Notes: generated by a model from the letters alone, not told the origin. A stretch of DNA of 64,000 bases from Sulfuriferula thiophila (GCF_003864975.1 NZ_BHGL01000028.1:57831-121830); one strand, 5' to 3'. Shown: positions 35,086 to 44,693, counted from the stretch's first letter. Translations and numbers: made by a program.

Positions 35086-37650
35086 ATGACAATCGTCCTT
35101 CCCGAAACGCAGGCACTTGCACCAGATCAGTGGTACCCGCCCCTGCCTGGCACCTATGACGAAATGCTCGACGGTAACGGACAGGTTCGCCCCCACTGGG
35201 AGTACCTGATCCGCGCCTTGGACACGCTGGGCACGACCGAATTCGAACGGCGCGGCACTGAAGCGGCAAAACTGCTGCGTGAAAATGGGGTTACCTACAA
35301 CGTCTACGGCGATCCCGCCGGACAAAGCCGGCCATGGCAGCTTGATCCTGTCCCCATGCTGGTTTCCAGCGAAGAATGGAGCGATATTGAAAGCGGCTTG
35401 CAGGAACGGGCTGAACTGCTCAACCTGATCCTCGCCGATATCTATGGCCCACGGGAATTGATCAAAAAAGGCTTGCTGCCGCTGGAACTGGTTTATAGTC
35501 ACCCCGGATTTTTACGCGCCTGCGATCAGGTTATGCTGCGCGGCAAACATCAACTGGTAGTGTACGCAGCCGATCTGGCGCGCGGACCCGATAACCACAT
35601 GTGGGTGCTGAGCGATCGCACTCAGGCACCATCGGGTGCCGGCTATGCACTGGAGAACCGGGTCGCCATGACACGCGTACTGCCCAGCCTGTTTCGTGAT
35701 TCACACGTGCACCGGCTGGCACTATTCTTCCAATCGCTGCGCGCCGGCCTGAACAGTATCGCCCCGCCATCCCAGGACACTCCGCGTGTTGTGGTGCTCA
35801 CCCCCGGCCCGTTCAACGAAACCTTCTTCGAACACGCCTATCTGGCATCCTACTTGAGCTACCCGCTGGTGCAGGGTGATGATCTGACCGTACGTGATGG
35901 CTATGTGTGGCTAAAATCACTCAAAGGACTGGAGCGCGTCGACGTCATTCTGCGCCGGGTGGATGATGATTTTTGCGATCCACTGGAACTACGCGAAGAT
36001 TCCCGCCTCGGCGTGCCGGGTCTGGTGGAGGTCGTGCGTAACGGCAACGTTGCTATCGCCAACCCGCTCGGTAGCGGTGTACTGGAAAACCCCGGCTTAC
36101 TGGCATTTCTGCCGGGCATTGCCGAACATTTCCTGGGACGCCAGTTGCGCCTGCCCTCTGCGCCAACATGGTGGTGCGGCCAACCAAAAGAGCTGGAGTA
36201 TGTGCTGGCCAATCTGCACAAGCTGGTGATCAAATCGACCTGTCGCACCTCAGGCTCACGCCCGGTGTTTGGCCAACTGCTGAGCCAGAAAGAATTAGCC
36301 GAATGGCGCACGCGCATCCGGGCACAACCGATGCTTTATGTCGGACAGGAACAGGAAGAGTTCTCTACCGTCCCCGTTCTTGTCCCCGGCGGGCTGGAGC
36401 CACGCCATGCCATTCTGCGCAGCTTCCTGGTGGCACGTGCCGACGGCTATGTGGTAATGCCAGGCGGCCTAACCCGCAGCGCGTCACACAAACACGACAT
36501 ACTGGTAAGTAACCAGACCGGCAGTATCAGCAAAGACACCTGGGTATTAGCATCCGAGCCGGAACAAACCACTGATCTGGTCATGAAGCCCAGTCCTGCC
36601 CAGGTTGCCGCCAGCCAGAGCGGCGCATTGCCGAGCCGTGCAGCAGACAATCTGTTCTGGGTGGGACGCTATGCCGAACGTGCAGAAGGCATCATCCGCC
36701 TGCTGCGCTCCACCATAAAAAAACTGCATGGCAACCCCGACCACAGCGCCCGGGAATACACCGAAAGCCTGCATTGCCTGCTGCGCGCCATAACCCAGAT
36801 CACCCGTACCCAGCCCGGATTCATGGCAGAAAATGCGCAAGCGCTGCTGCGAGAACCGGATGCCGAATTACTTTCCATCGTATTGGATGAGACACGCATC
36901 GGCAGCCTCGCCAATACCTTGCGCTGCCTGGTGCAGGCCAGCTATACCGTGCGTGACCTGTGGTCGTCGGATACCTGGCGGGTAATGGAAGAACTGGAAG
37001 AACACTTGCACAACACCCAGCAACTGGCCAAGCCGACACTCGGGCAAGTACTGGATGTGCTGGATAAACTGGTGACATCATTGTCCGCCTTTAGCGGCCT
37101 GGTGATGGAGAACATGACCCGCGGCAATGGTTGGCTGTTCCTGGATATGGGGCGCCGCCTGGAACGTAACGTGTTGCAGCTCGCGCTACTGCGTGCCACG
37201 CTGGTTCAGCACAAGCGCGAAGCGGTAGAAAACCTGCTGATCGAAGCCTTGCTGGAAACCAGCGACAATCTGATCTGTTATCGCCATCACTATCGCAACA
37301 ACATGGAACTCGTTGCATTTCTCGAACTGTTACTGCTGGATGAAAACAACCCGCGCTCGCTAGCCTATCAGACGGCACGTTTACAGGAGCACGTCAGCAA
37401 ACTGCCGCGCGAGCAGCAGGGCGGCCTGCTTAGCCCTGAACAACGCCTGACACTGGAAGCCTCTTCCACATTGCGCCTGGCAATCATCGCCGAGCTGACC
37501 GCTATTGCCGAGAACGGCACACGCCAGAATCTTGATCAACTGCTCACCCGTCTCAATTATCTGACAAGTGCGCTGTCCGATGCCGTTACCGCCACCTACT
37601 TCCGCCATGAAAGCGCCCCGCAACCACTTGCCCCGCTAAGGACGACATAA
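35086..37650 (+). CDS. Circularly permuted ATP-grasp and alpha-E domain fusion protein
   Basis: The 854-residue protein fuses a circularly permuted ATP-grasp ligase domain (about residues 60-490; GVTYNVYGDPAGQSRPWQLD, GPRELIKKGLLPLELVYSHP) with an alpha-E helical domain (about 505-830; LPSRAADNLFWVGRYAERAE is the alpha-E signature). Split versions of these two domains usually sit beside a transglutaminase-like gene, as here. The set is predicted to make or modify a peptide by ATP-dependent ligation, but its product is not known. It ends four bases before the transglutaminase start. Confidence 0.9.
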   Translation: MTIVLPETQALAPDQWYPPLPGTYDEMLDGNGQVRPHWEYLIRALDTLGTTEFERRGTEAAKLLRENGVTYNVYGDPAGQSRPWQLDPVPMLVSSEEWSDIESGLQERAELLNLILADIYGPRELIKKGLLPLELVYSHPGFLRACDQVMLRGKHQLVVYAADLARGPDNHMWVLSDRTQAPSGAGYALENRVAMTRVLPSLFRDSHVHRLALFFQSLRAGLNSIAPPSQDTPRVVVLTPGPFNETFFEHAYLASYLSYPLVQGDDLTVRDGYVWLKSLKGLERVDVILRRVDDDFCDPLELREDSRLGVPGLVEVVRNGNVAIANPLGSGVLENPGLLAFLPGIAEHFLGRQLRLPSAPTWWCGQPKELEYVLANLHKLVIKSTCRTSGSRPVFGQLLSQKELAEWRTRIRAQPMLYVGQEQEEFSTVPVLVPGGLEPRHAILRSFLVARADGYVVMPGGLTRSASHKHDILVSNQTGSISKDTWVLASEPEQTTDLVMKPSPAQVAASQSGALPSRAADNLFWVGRYAERAEGIIRLLRSTIKKLHGNPDHSAREYTESLHCLLRAITQITRTQPGFMAENAQALLREPDAELLSIVLDETRIGSLANTLRCLVQASYTVRDLWSSDTWRVMEELEEHLHNTQQLAKPTLGQVLDVLDKLVTSLSAFSGLVMENMTRGNGWLFLDMGRRLERNVLQLALLRATLVQHKREAVENLLIEALLETSDNLICYRHHYRNNMELVAFLELLLLDENNPRSLAYQTARLQEHVSKLPREQQGGLLSPEQRLTLEASSTLRLAIIAELTAIAENGTRQNLDQLLTRLNYLTSALSDAVTATYFRHESAPQPLAPLRTT

Positions 37651-37654
37651 CGCC

Positions 37655-38536
37655 ATGCGCTATCAGGTCATCCACACAACCGAATACGACTACCGCGAAT
37701 CTGTCGGGCAGTCCTACAACGAAGCGCGTTTATTACCGCGGGTTACAGCCAATCAGCAATGTCACCGCACACAACTGCAGATTTCGCCGTCGCCGACCGA
37801 TTATCATGAACGCGAAGATTTCTTCGGCAACCGTGTCGCCTATTTTTCTATTCGTGAATCCCACAAACGCTTCATCGTCACCGCAACCAGCGAAGTGCAA
37901 ATTGCACCACAGGAAGCACAATTGAATTTTTCCCTGGGGGCAGACTGGGAAAGCGCGCGCCTCACACTGGGCCAGCAGCGCGACCCGCAAACGCTGGATG
38001 CGCTGCAATACACGCTGGACTCCCCTTTCATCGCTGCGACTGCTGAGTTGGCAGCCTATGCGCAGGCATCGTTCCCGCGCGGGCGGTCTTTGCTGGAGGC
38101 GGTGAACGATCTGATGGGACGCATCCATACCGACTTCACCTACGATCCCGATTTCACCACCCTTGCCACCCCGCTGGCAACCGTACTGAAACACCGCCGT
38201 GGTGTATGTCAGGACTTTGCCCATCTCGCCATCGGCTGCCTGCGTGCACACGGACTCGCCGCTCGCTATGTCAGCGGCTACATCGAAACATTCCCGCCGC
38301 CCGGCGAAGAAAAGCTGGTCGGCAGCGACGCCTCCCATGCGTGGTTCTCGGTTTACGTACCCGAACTGGGCTGGATAGATTTCGACCCCACCAATAACCA
38401 GATTCCAGTAGATCAGCATATCGTGCTCGGCTGGGGCCGTGACTATGGTGATATCACACCGCTCAAAGGCGTCATTTTCGGCGGTGGTGAGCATGAGCTG
38501 GCGGTGTCAGTGGATGTACGCAATCTGGGTGAATGA
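37655..38536 (+). CDS. Transglutaminase-like cysteine peptidase, partner of the ATP-grasp protein
   Basis: The 293-residue protein has an N-terminal bacterial transglutaminase-associated domain (MRYQVIHTTEYDYRESVGQS). The catalytic core has the cysteine in HRRGVCQDFAHLAIGCLRAH, the histidine in DASHAWFSVYVPELGW and the aspartate in IDFDPTNNQIP. No signal peptide is seen, so it is probably cytoplasmic. It is co-transcribed with the upstream ATP-grasp/alpha-E gene, matching the conserved pair. Confidence 0.9.
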   Translation: MRYQVIHTTEYDYRESVGQSYNEARLLPRVTANQQCHRTQLQISPSPTDYHEREDFFGNRVAYFSIRESHKRFIVTATSEVQIAPQEAQLNFSLGADWESARLTLGQQRDPQTLDALQYTLDSPFIAATAELAAYAQASFPRGRSLLEAVNDLMGRIHTDFTYDPDFTTLATPLATVLKHRRGVCQDFAHLAIGCLRAHGLAARYVSGYIETFPPPGEEKLVGSDASHAWFSVYVPELGWIDFDPTNNQIPVDQHIVLGWGRDYGDITPLKGVIFGGGEHELAVSVDVRNLGE

Positions 38537-38657
38537 CGACTGCGGATAATCCGCCATCAACAGCGACCTGCTTAGACGCAGAGATATTCCTGCTGTTTAC
38601 GCATCAATGTATACCTGACCAGCAGCACTTCTGCCGCCATTGCACTATCCATTCACA

Positions 38658-39509
38658 CTACCAGCCATCACCACCACTATCGCTGGAACTGTCATCATCC
38701 CAGGACGAACTGTCTGCCAAACCAAAATCTGTGCCACCCATATCATACTGCGGCTGCACATCATTACTCTGCACGGGTACATTGCTTATGGACTCATTGC
38801 TATTCGCCGCACTTGCAGACGAGCCGTCGGTGAAATGATGCATCAGCGCTTCACCCGCTACTATCCCCGCCCCCACCGCCGCTCCGGTAGCCAGACCAGA
38901 TACGATGCTGCCGCCAATGCCGCTGCCCGCCTGAGCCGGATAAGGCGCAGCGCCGAAACCGGATGGGCCGGCAGGCATACCGCCATTAGGATAACCCTGA
39001 ACCGGGCCCGGGCCCGGGCCGCCAATTTGCGGTTGATACGAGCCAGTATTGCGCGAGAACATGGATTTCATCACCCATACAATTAACAGCACGACGCCCA
39101 GGCCGGCAAGCAGCAGCATCCAGGGGAACGGTTTTTCATTTGCTTGCACAGGCTGCAATGCACTGTTATTCGTGATCTGCGCCGGATGGCTTGCAGCAAT
39201 TCGCTGTTTGAGCTCCATTACCGATTGCGGCTTGGCAAAAGGCAAGCCGGGAGCCAGTTTTTCAGCGGTTTCCAGCTCGGCTTTTGCATTGGATAATGCG
39301 CCCTGTTTTGCCAATATCTCGGCATCGACAAAGTGCGCCTTGGCACTCTCAGGGTGGGCTTGCAACACCTGCTCGACCATGCGATGTGCATCATCCAGCT
39401 TACCGGATTCAGCTGCCTGATAAATTTGATGTACGGTGGGCAGATTGTCTGCATAAGCGACATTGCCCGCCATGAACAAGACTACCAATAACTTAATTGC
39501 CGTAAACAT
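38658..39509 (-). CDS. Tetratricopeptide-like membrane protein with glycine-rich tail
   Basis: The roughly 283-residue protein has a signal peptide (FTAIKLLVVLFMAGNVAYAD), a short TPR region (YQAAESGKLDDAHRMVEQVL, and AKAHFVDAEILAKQGALSNA), a transmembrane segment near residue 150 (WMLLLAGLGVVLLIVWVMKS), and a glycine-rich region. It ends in a run of serine and aspartate and the sequence DGW. The tail resembles envelope proteins with a phage-shock-like or YgcG-like C-terminus. The role is unknown; the start at 39509 gives the signal peptide. Confidence 0.6.
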   Translation of the reverse strand: MFTAIKLLVVLFMAGNVAYADNLPTVHQIYQAAESGKLDDAHRMVEQVLQAHPESAKAHFVDAEILAKQGALSNAKAELETAEKLAPGLPFAKPQSVMELKQRIAASHPAQITNNSALQPVQANEKPFPWMLLLAGLGVVLLIVWVMKSMFSRNTGSYQPQIGGPGPGPVQGYPNGGMPAGPSGFGAAPYPAQAGSGIGGSIVSGLATGAAVGAGIVAGEALMHHFTDGSSASAANSNESISNVPVQSNDVQPQYDMGGTDFGLADSSSWDDDSSSDSGGDGW

Positions 39510-39598
39510 GAGATCACCTCTTATGATTTGCACTGGCGTAAGACATCGGATTATGGATACTGGTTCAGGGGTTGCAGGCTAAGCTGAATGATATTTAT

Positions 39599-39647
39599 AG
39601 AGACCTTTGCACAATGTAGCGAGCGCAGTAATCGTGCAAAGGTCTCT
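39599..39647. repeat. 49-bp near-palindromic element with 14-bp inverted ends, possible MITE
   Basis: The arms AGAGACCTTTGCAC (39599-39612) and its exact complement (39634-39647) surround a 21-bp centre. TAT lies immediately on each side (39596-39598 and 39648-39650), as a 3-bp target duplication would. The ends resemble terminal repeats of IS5-group insertion sequences, recalled from memory. It lies in a 230-bp gap between genes and no transposase is present. A simple hairpin is the alternative. Confidence 0.5.
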
Positions 39648-39696
39648 TATGGTTTGAAACGCAGACGCAGACGCGTACTCAACTATTTTTTGCATT

Positions 39697-39725
39697 AAAA
39701 AAGGCAGGGATATCCCTGCCTTTTT
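39697..39725 (-). terminator. Rho-independent terminator of the 39742-39960 gene
   Basis: A GGCAGGGATATCCCTGCC hairpin (39702-39719) is flanked by A-runs on one side and T-runs on the other (AAAAAA before, TTTTT after), so it can act on both strands. It follows the stop of the small secreted protein (minus strand) by about 17 bases. Confidence 0.85.
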
Positions 39726-39741
39726 GTACAACTAAAGCGAA

Positions 39742-39960
39742 TTACTTAGCGGCTGGAGCTTCTGCAGCTGGAGCAGCGGCTTCTTTTTTAGCTGCTGCTT
39801 TTTTCTTGGCGTGATGCTTTTTAGCTTTATGCTTTACTGGTGCAGCCATTTCGGTTTTAGCAGCTTCAGCAGCTGGCGCAGCAGGTGCATCAGCAGCAAC
39901 AGCAGAGAAAGAAACAGCAGCAAAAGCAGCAGCGATGATAGCGGACAACAGTTTGTTCAT
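39742..39960 (-). CDS. Small secreted alanine/lysine-rich protein
   Basis: The 72-residue protein has a signal peptide (MNKLLSAIIAAAFAAVSFSA, cleaved after VAA) and a mature part of alanine, proline and lysine with histidine-rich basic blocks (KHKAKKHHAKKKAAAKK). It resembles acid-shock (Asr-like) or other low-complexity periplasmic proteins in composition only. It is followed by a strong terminator and seems monocistronic. Confidence 0.7.
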   Translation of the reverse strand: MNKLLSAIIAAAFAAVSFSAVAADAPAAPAAEAAKTEMAAPVKHKAKKHHAKKKAAAKKEAAAPAAEAPAAK

Positions 39961-40095
39961 TTTGAAATCCTTAAAGTAAAAAATCGGTGGTTAGTTGAGC
40001 GTGATGACAAAATCATCGACCTCACAGCATATAACGCGGTCTTAAGATCGGAAGTTGACACGGTTTTGCAAAAAAATCCTAACCAGTTACTTTGT

Positions 40096-40549
40096 TTAGC
40101 ATATGCGCGGCAACGGATCATCTTCCAGCTCATCCAGCATGCGTGTGCCGCCCAGCGGCGTATGCAACACCACCTGCACCCGACCGGCTTGCATATAACC
40201 AATTAGCGCGGCATCCTGACCATCCAGCAATGCCTGAGTCAAGGGCAACACACTGGCGCTATCCGATGCCAGCTCGCCTTTCAGTCCAAACTGCTCACGC
40301 GCCCACCGCCAGATCATTCACCGTGCCATGCACCGCCAGACTGCCGATATCGCCGCCCGGAAACTCCAGCGGCTGCACGGTAAAGCCATCCGTAGTTAAC
40401 ATCAGCTCACCCGCATCCCACGGCAAGCGTGCCGCATCGACATTTACATCCAGCAGCGGATTACCCAGATGACGGGCAAACACCTGCTCGATCAGTTCGC
40501 GCATATAGCGGCCGCCATTGCCGTGCGCCACGGGTAATGTAAATTTCAC
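40096..40549 (-). pseudogene. hypE: hypE remnant with large internal deletion and frame change
   Basis: HypE dehydrates the thiocarboxamide to the cyanide ligand of [NiFe]-hydrogenase and is normally about 340 residues. Here the first 84 codons match its N-terminus (VAHGNGGRYMRELIEQVF, LTTDGFTVQPLEFPGGDIG, HGTVNDLAVGA) and run into a stop at 40295. The C-terminus continues in another frame (QALLDGQDAALIG, then LDELEDDPLPRIC with the terminal cysteine). About 200 residues, including most of the catalytic domain, are missing. It starts with an ATGA overlap with hypF. The protein cannot be functional. Confidence 0.85.
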
Positions 40550-42783
40550 TCATGTCTATACCCCGCTTCTATAATCTGACCGAAGCTGATGCCTCCGTCA
40601 TTGATGGGTACTCGCTGTGCCAGTCTAACTTTCACCCCCGCTTCCGTGAGCAGATTGACCACTAATTCAGTCAATCGCCGATTCTGAAACACACCACCCG
40701 CCAGCCCGACGCACTGCACCGGGTGTATGGCCTGCACCGCTCGCACCTGCGCCAGCAGTGCATGCGCCATGCTGGTGTGGAATAGATCTGCACGCTGACT
40801 GACACTCAGTGTCGCATCCAGCAGCATCGCCACTAATGGCGCCCAGTCGCTGCGCCACACACCCTCTTCATCACGGCTTAGCGGCAAGGTGATCGCATCA
40901 CACACACTGCCTGTGCACGCTGCTTCCAGGTACATCGGCCCTTGCCCTTCAAAACTCGCATGGCTGCTCAGCCCGGTAAACGCTGCCACCGCATCAAACA
41001 GCCGTCCGACGGCCGAGGTTTGCTGCGTATTCAGACGCCGCTGCCACACGGCATGTACCAGCGCGCTGTCCGCTGGTAACTCCGGCCAAGCCATGCCGGT
41101 CTCCCATGCCAATGCCGCCGCAGCGCGCCACGGCTCACGTCCGGCTGTGTCACCGCCGGGCAGATAGAACGGACGCATACTGGCCGCCCGCATCCAGTTG
41201 CCGGGCTTGCCTAACAAAGCCTCACCCCCCCACATCGTGCCATCTTCGCCGTAGCCAACACCATCCCAGGTGAATACCAGCCATTCGCTGATATCCGGAT
41301 ATTCTCCGGCCAGTGCCGACGCGTGGGCATGATGATGAAACACCGTATTCAGTGTCAGGCCGCTGTTCCGCGCCCAGCGGCTGCTGGCATAACCACTATG
41401 TGCATCGCACACTACACGGCTGGCAGTAACACCATACAGTTTTTGCAAATCGGCGATGACCTGTTCAAACACCATCATCGACCGCAGCGAACCCAGCTCC
41501 CCAATATGCGGTGAAATAACCACGCGCCGCCCCCAGGCCAGTGCGATGGTGTTTTTGGTATGCCCGCCCACTGCCAGCAGCGGCGTATCCAGCGCAAACG
41601 GCAATTCCAGTTCCAGCGGTGCACAGCCACGCCCCAGCCGTAACGGCCGCGCAATACCGGCACTGAAGCGGAATACCGGATCGTCGGCAGGGCGCACGAT
41701 GGGCCGGTCATGGTGCAGGAAGGCATCGGCCACGCCAGTTAATCTGGTTTCGGTTTCGGCATTGTCCGTCAGTACCGGCTCACCGCTGATATTGGCAGAA
41801 GTCGCCACCAGCGGCCCGCCGAAATCGGCCAGCAGCAAGTGATGCAATGGACTATAGGGCAGCATTACGCCAATTTCCGTCAGTCCGGGTGCGATGTGTG
41901 CAGAAAGCAGACTGCCTTCCCGCTGATTTGCCAGCAATATTGGGCGTAGCGGGCTGGTCAGGAATACCGCTTCGTCTTCACTCAACGCTGCATCATGCTG
42001 CATGCTCGCCAGATCAGGGAACATCACCGCCAGCGGCTTATGCGGGCGCACCTTACGCTCGCGCAACCGCGCCACCACGGCATCCGAGCGTGCATCGCAC
42101 AGCAGGTGATAACCACCCACGTCTTTGACCGCCACAATCTGGCCGGCACGCAAAGCCGCGACGGCGGCTGCCAGCGCGCCCGCACCGATCAGCGTCAATC
42201 TGTCGTTCTTGAATAACAGCTGCGGACCACACTGCGGGCAGGCCACCGGCTCAGCATGAAAGCGCCGATCCAGCGGGTTTTCATACTCAGCCCGGCAAGT
42301 GGGACACAGCTCGAAACCGCGCATACTGGTCGTAGCGCGGTCATACGGCAAATGCTCGATCAGCGTATAGCGCGGACCGCACTGAGTGCAATTGATGAAG
42401 GGATAACGGTAACGGCGGTTCTGCGGATCAAATAGCTCGGTCAGACAATCATCACAGGTGAAGTAATCCGGCGGCACATGAATATCCGCTTGTGCATCGC
42501 TGACACTGGGGCGAATAGCAAAACCGCTGGCGCCGGTGGCGGGCGTTTTCATCTGCGCGAGTATGCTGGGCTGTGCCAGCGGCGGCGCTTCACCCAGCAA
42601 GGCCGCGGCAAAAGCGGCCAGATGCGGCAGACTGCCTTCCACCTGAATTTCAACCAGCCCCAGCCGGTTCTGTACCCAGCCACTCAAACCAAAACGCTGC
42701 GCCAGCCTGAATACAAATGGCCGAAAACCCACGCCCTGCACCCGACCGGAGACAACGAAATGCACTGCGGCAGAACTATTCAA
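40546..42783 (-). CDS. hypF: Carbamoyltransferase HypF
   Basis: The roughly 745-residue protein is full length. Domains in order are an acylphosphatase domain (FVVSGRVQGVGFRPFVFRLA), two zinc fingers (CDDCLTELFDP, CTQCGPRY, CPTCRAEY, CPQCG), a YrdC-like domain (AVKDVGGYHLLCDA) and a Kae1-like domain (VFHHHAHASALAGEYPD). HypF makes the carbamoyl group used for hydrogenase cyanide ligands. The likely start is a TTG at 42783 that overlaps the hypD stop and has an AGGGAGG site; an ATG at 42816 is in frame. Its partner genes hypC, hypD and hypE are all broken. Confidence 0.9.
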   Translation of the reverse strand: MNSSAAVHFVVSGRVQGVGFRPFVFRLAQRFGLSGWVQNRLGLVEIQVEGSLPHLAAFAAALLGEAPPLAQPSILAQMKTPATGASGFAIRPSVSDAQADIHVPPDYFTCDDCLTELFDPQNRRYRYPFINCTQCGPRYTLIEHLPYDRATTSMRGFELCPTCRAEYENPLDRRFHAEPVACPQCGPQLLFKNDRLTLIGAGALAAAVAALRAGQIVAVKDVGGYHLLCDARSDAVVARLRERKVRPHKPLAVMFPDLASMQHDAALSEDEAVFLTSPLRPILLANQREGSLLSAHIAPGLTEIGVMLPYSPLHHLLLADFGGPLVATSANISGEPVLTDNAETETRLTGVADAFLHHDRPIVRPADDPVFRFSAGIARPLRLGRGCAPLELELPFALDTPLLAVGGHTKNTIALAWGRRVVISPHIGELGSLRSMMVFEQVIADLQKLYGVTASRVVCDAHSGYASSRWARNSGLTLNTVFHHHAHASALAGEYPDISEWLVFTWDGVGYGEDGTMWGGEALLGKPGNWMRAASMRPFYLPGGDTAGREPWRAAAALAWETGMAWPELPADSALVHAVWQRRLNTQQTSAVGRLFDAVAAFTGLSSHASFEGQGPMYLEAACTGSVCDAITLPLSRDEEGVWRSDWAPLVAMLLDATLSVSQRADLFHTSMAHALLAQVRAVQAIHPVQCVGLAGGVFQNRRLTELVVNLLTEAGVKVRLAQRVPINDGGISFGQIIEAGYRHE

Positions 42784-43369
42784 GCGACTTTCGCCTCCCT
42801 GATGCCGCTGGCCCACCAGATACGGCAGGCGCCTTCATCCGACACCATGCACGGCCCCACCGGGGTGCGTGGCGTACAGGCAGTGCCATACAGACGACAC
42901 TGATCCGGGTAGAGCTTGCCCATGACCCCTTTGGCGCAATCGCAACCGGGTGGCATTTCCCCGGCACATTTGCGTGTCGGATCGTCATAAGCAGGGAAAC
43001 GCAGCCGCGCATCATGTGCCGCCAGCGCAGCATTAATGCCAAAACCTGATGAAGCAATCACGCCCACGCCGCACCAGTTGGCATCGACCACGTCCATCGT
43101 CTGCGCCAGTTGATGCCGCGCGCTGACGTTGCCACCGGGTCGCACCAACTGTGGATAACAGTTATCGAGAAAAGGCCGCTCAGCCAGTAACTGGCGCAAT
43201 ACTGAATAAGTCGCCGCCAGCAGCGATTCCGGCGTAAATCCGGCCACTGCCGCAGGCAGGCCAGCGTGATAGAGCGTTCATGGCCACCACACACATTCAT
43301 GATTTTGACGCGCGGCGGCAAATCCAGCGCGCGGATTTTTTGCAACCAGTATGCGGCATCGTGACTCAT
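42780..43369 (-). pseudogene. hypD: hypD remnant with internal deletion and frame change
   Basis: HypD is normally about 370 residues and holds a [4Fe-4S] cluster for Fe(CN)2CO assembly. The start (43369) reads KIMNVCGGHERSITLA, the HypD N-terminal site, and then leaves frame. The downstream frame resumes at AVAGFTPESLLAATYSVLRQ and continues to the C-terminal cysteine region (PTRKCAGEMPPGCDCAKG and TPVGPCMVSDEGACR). About 170 residues between, including the PGPGCPVC segment, are deleted. The two frames overlap near 43260. This gene cannot give an active protein. Confidence 0.85.
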
Positions 43370-43438
43370 CAACTGACCTCAGCGTGTATGTAGGTTTTAA
43401 CGCCATCAGTCTGGCAGGTGCGCCCGGCATAGCATGGT

Positions 43439-43680
43439 TCATGCACCGTGCATGGCCGACTCAATCGCCAGCATTTCGTCAAACAGTTCCCAAGCACTTT
43501 GCGCCTCGGTTGCCGTCATGGTCTGGATCGCATACCCCACATGCACCATCACATAATCACCGACCACCGGCATTTCATCCAGCAACAGAAACAGACTGAC
43601 CTCGCGTGCCACCCCCTTGGCAGCAGCCTGCGCAACGAAACCATCAATGGCGGTATTTGCATGGGTATGGCTAGACACAT
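43439..43680 (-). pseudogene. hypC: hypC with early frameshift
   Basis: HypC is a small chaperone that needs its N-terminal MC motif. An ATG at 43680 with a GAGG site reads MCLAIPMQI, the HypC start, and then shifts. In the next frame the HypC body follows: TAIDGFVAQAAAKGVAREVS, then LDEMPVVGDYVMVHVGYAIQ. Adding one base near 43658 restores a normal-length (about 80-residue) HypC. The later frame has an ATG at 43687 but lacks the essential Cys2. A sequencing error would also explain it, but the neighbours carry real deletions. Confidence 0.8.
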
Positions 43681-43842
43681 GATGCACCTCGCTTAATTTA
43701 GCCCAGTATAAACCCGGATCCGGATTACACCACTACAACTTGCCGGACAAAAATACCCTACTGTTTCAGTGGGTTGTTATTTGAATTTGGCGTGCTAGTA
43801 TTAACCCTAGTCACATTACTGGATTATTTTAGTATAACTTTT

Positions 43843-44160
43843 ATGGTTACTCTAGTGCTCGGTATCGGCAACACCCTGCTCTGCGACGAAGGCGTGGGGG
43901 TACACGCGGTACGCGCTTTTGTTGGCGCCGACATGGATCGATTCCTTGGCGTCAACCGAAAACGCAGCGTACATGAAGTCGGCCTGCTCGATCTGATGGC
44001 CGTTGCACATCTGGCCGGACACCTGCCGGAACGCCGCGCGCTGATCGGCATCCAGCCCGACATCGTAGGCTGGGGGGATGCACCGACTACCGCAGTGGCG
44101 CAAGCCATACCGCAGGCTTGCAGCCTGACCCTCGACCTGATCGCAGCGTGGCGCACATGA
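43843..44160 (+). pseudogene. hupD: Hydrogenase maturation protease (HupD/HoxM type) with in-frame internal deletion
   Basis: The family trims the C-terminus of the large hydrogenase subunit and is about 160-200 residues. The frame keeps the N-terminal VLGIGNTLLCDEGVGVHAVR (with the first Ni ligand, Glu) and the second half DRFLGVNRKRSVHEVGLLDL with the histidine ligand. About 50 codons between are missing, including the DxD-type middle aspartate ligand, and the two parts join at RAFVGADM. The reading frame is intact, so a short, presumably inactive protein of 105 residues could still be made. Confidence 0.75.
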
Positions 44161-44582
44161 GCAGCCTGGACAATATCGGTGTCAAAGTGATCAACCCGCT
44201 ACCGACCGGAGCGGACGGCTTGTCCGGCAATGCTGACGCCATTCTGCATGAAATTGTGGCACTGCTGGAAGCCTTCACGGCCACCGGGGAAACCGGTGCG
44301 ATAGATCTGCACAGCCTCCCGGTCACCCCGACCGACTACGAATTGCTGCGCACCACCTTAGCTGAAGGTGAAGTACACGCGCAGATTAACGCCATCGGCA
44401 ATACCGAAGTACGCGAAACCCTTTACCCCGGCGTATGGTGGCTGACTTATTACAATGTCGAAGGCGACATTGTCGCCGATCTGCTGGAAGTCACTGCCGT
44501 ACCTGAAATCCTGAAAGCGCCTGCCGAGGATATATGCGACGGACTTGTCCGTTTACGTGAACTATTATCGCAATTGGAATAG
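44157..44582 (+). CDS. HupH/HyaF-domain hydrogenase expression protein
   Basis: The 141-residue protein matches the C-terminal domain of HupH/HoxQ-type hydrogenase accessory proteins: DYELLRTTLAEGEVHAQINA, VRETLYPGVWWLTYYNVEGD and LLEVTAVPEIL. Full HupH is about 285 residues, so this is either a single-domain family member (HoxT-like) or a truncated one. The ATG at 44157 overlaps the hupD stop by 4 bp. No structural hydrogenase gene is present in the window. Confidence 0.65.
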   Translation: MSSLDNIGVKVINPLPTGADGLSGNADAILHEIVALLEAFTATGETGAIDLHSLPVTPTDYELLRTTLAEGEVHAQINAIGNTEVRETLYPGVWWLTYYNVEGDIVADLLEVTAVPEILKAPAEDICDGLVRLRELLSQLE

Positions 44583-44600
44583 CACTCACCTGGAGTAGCC

Positions 44601-44693
44601 ATGAACGAACCCGATACACTAGGCACAAATTTGGCGCACAGCGGGATCAGTCGGCAAACATCAGACCAGCATCAGCGAGGAGAAGTAGCATGA
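44601..44693 (+). other. Short open frame in the hydrogenase remnant, coupled to hupE
   Basis: A 30-codon frame with a good site (GGAG then seven bases to ATG) ends with an ATGA overlap with the hupE start. The peptide (MNEPDTLGTNLAHS and on) matches nothing recognised. Given the deletions around it, it is plausibly the two ends of a larger hydrogenase accessory gene, such as a rubredoxin gene, joined by deletion; that is inference. Confidence 0.3.

Noticed and set aside
37733..38494. 253-codon minus-strand frame within the transglutaminase gene
   Set aside because: It lies wholly within a gene whose catalytic motifs are on the other strand; the translation resembles no protein.
39002..39018. 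Short GGGCCC repeat
   Set aside because: It lies in the coding sequence of the glycine/proline-rich membrane protein and is explained by Gly-Pro codons.
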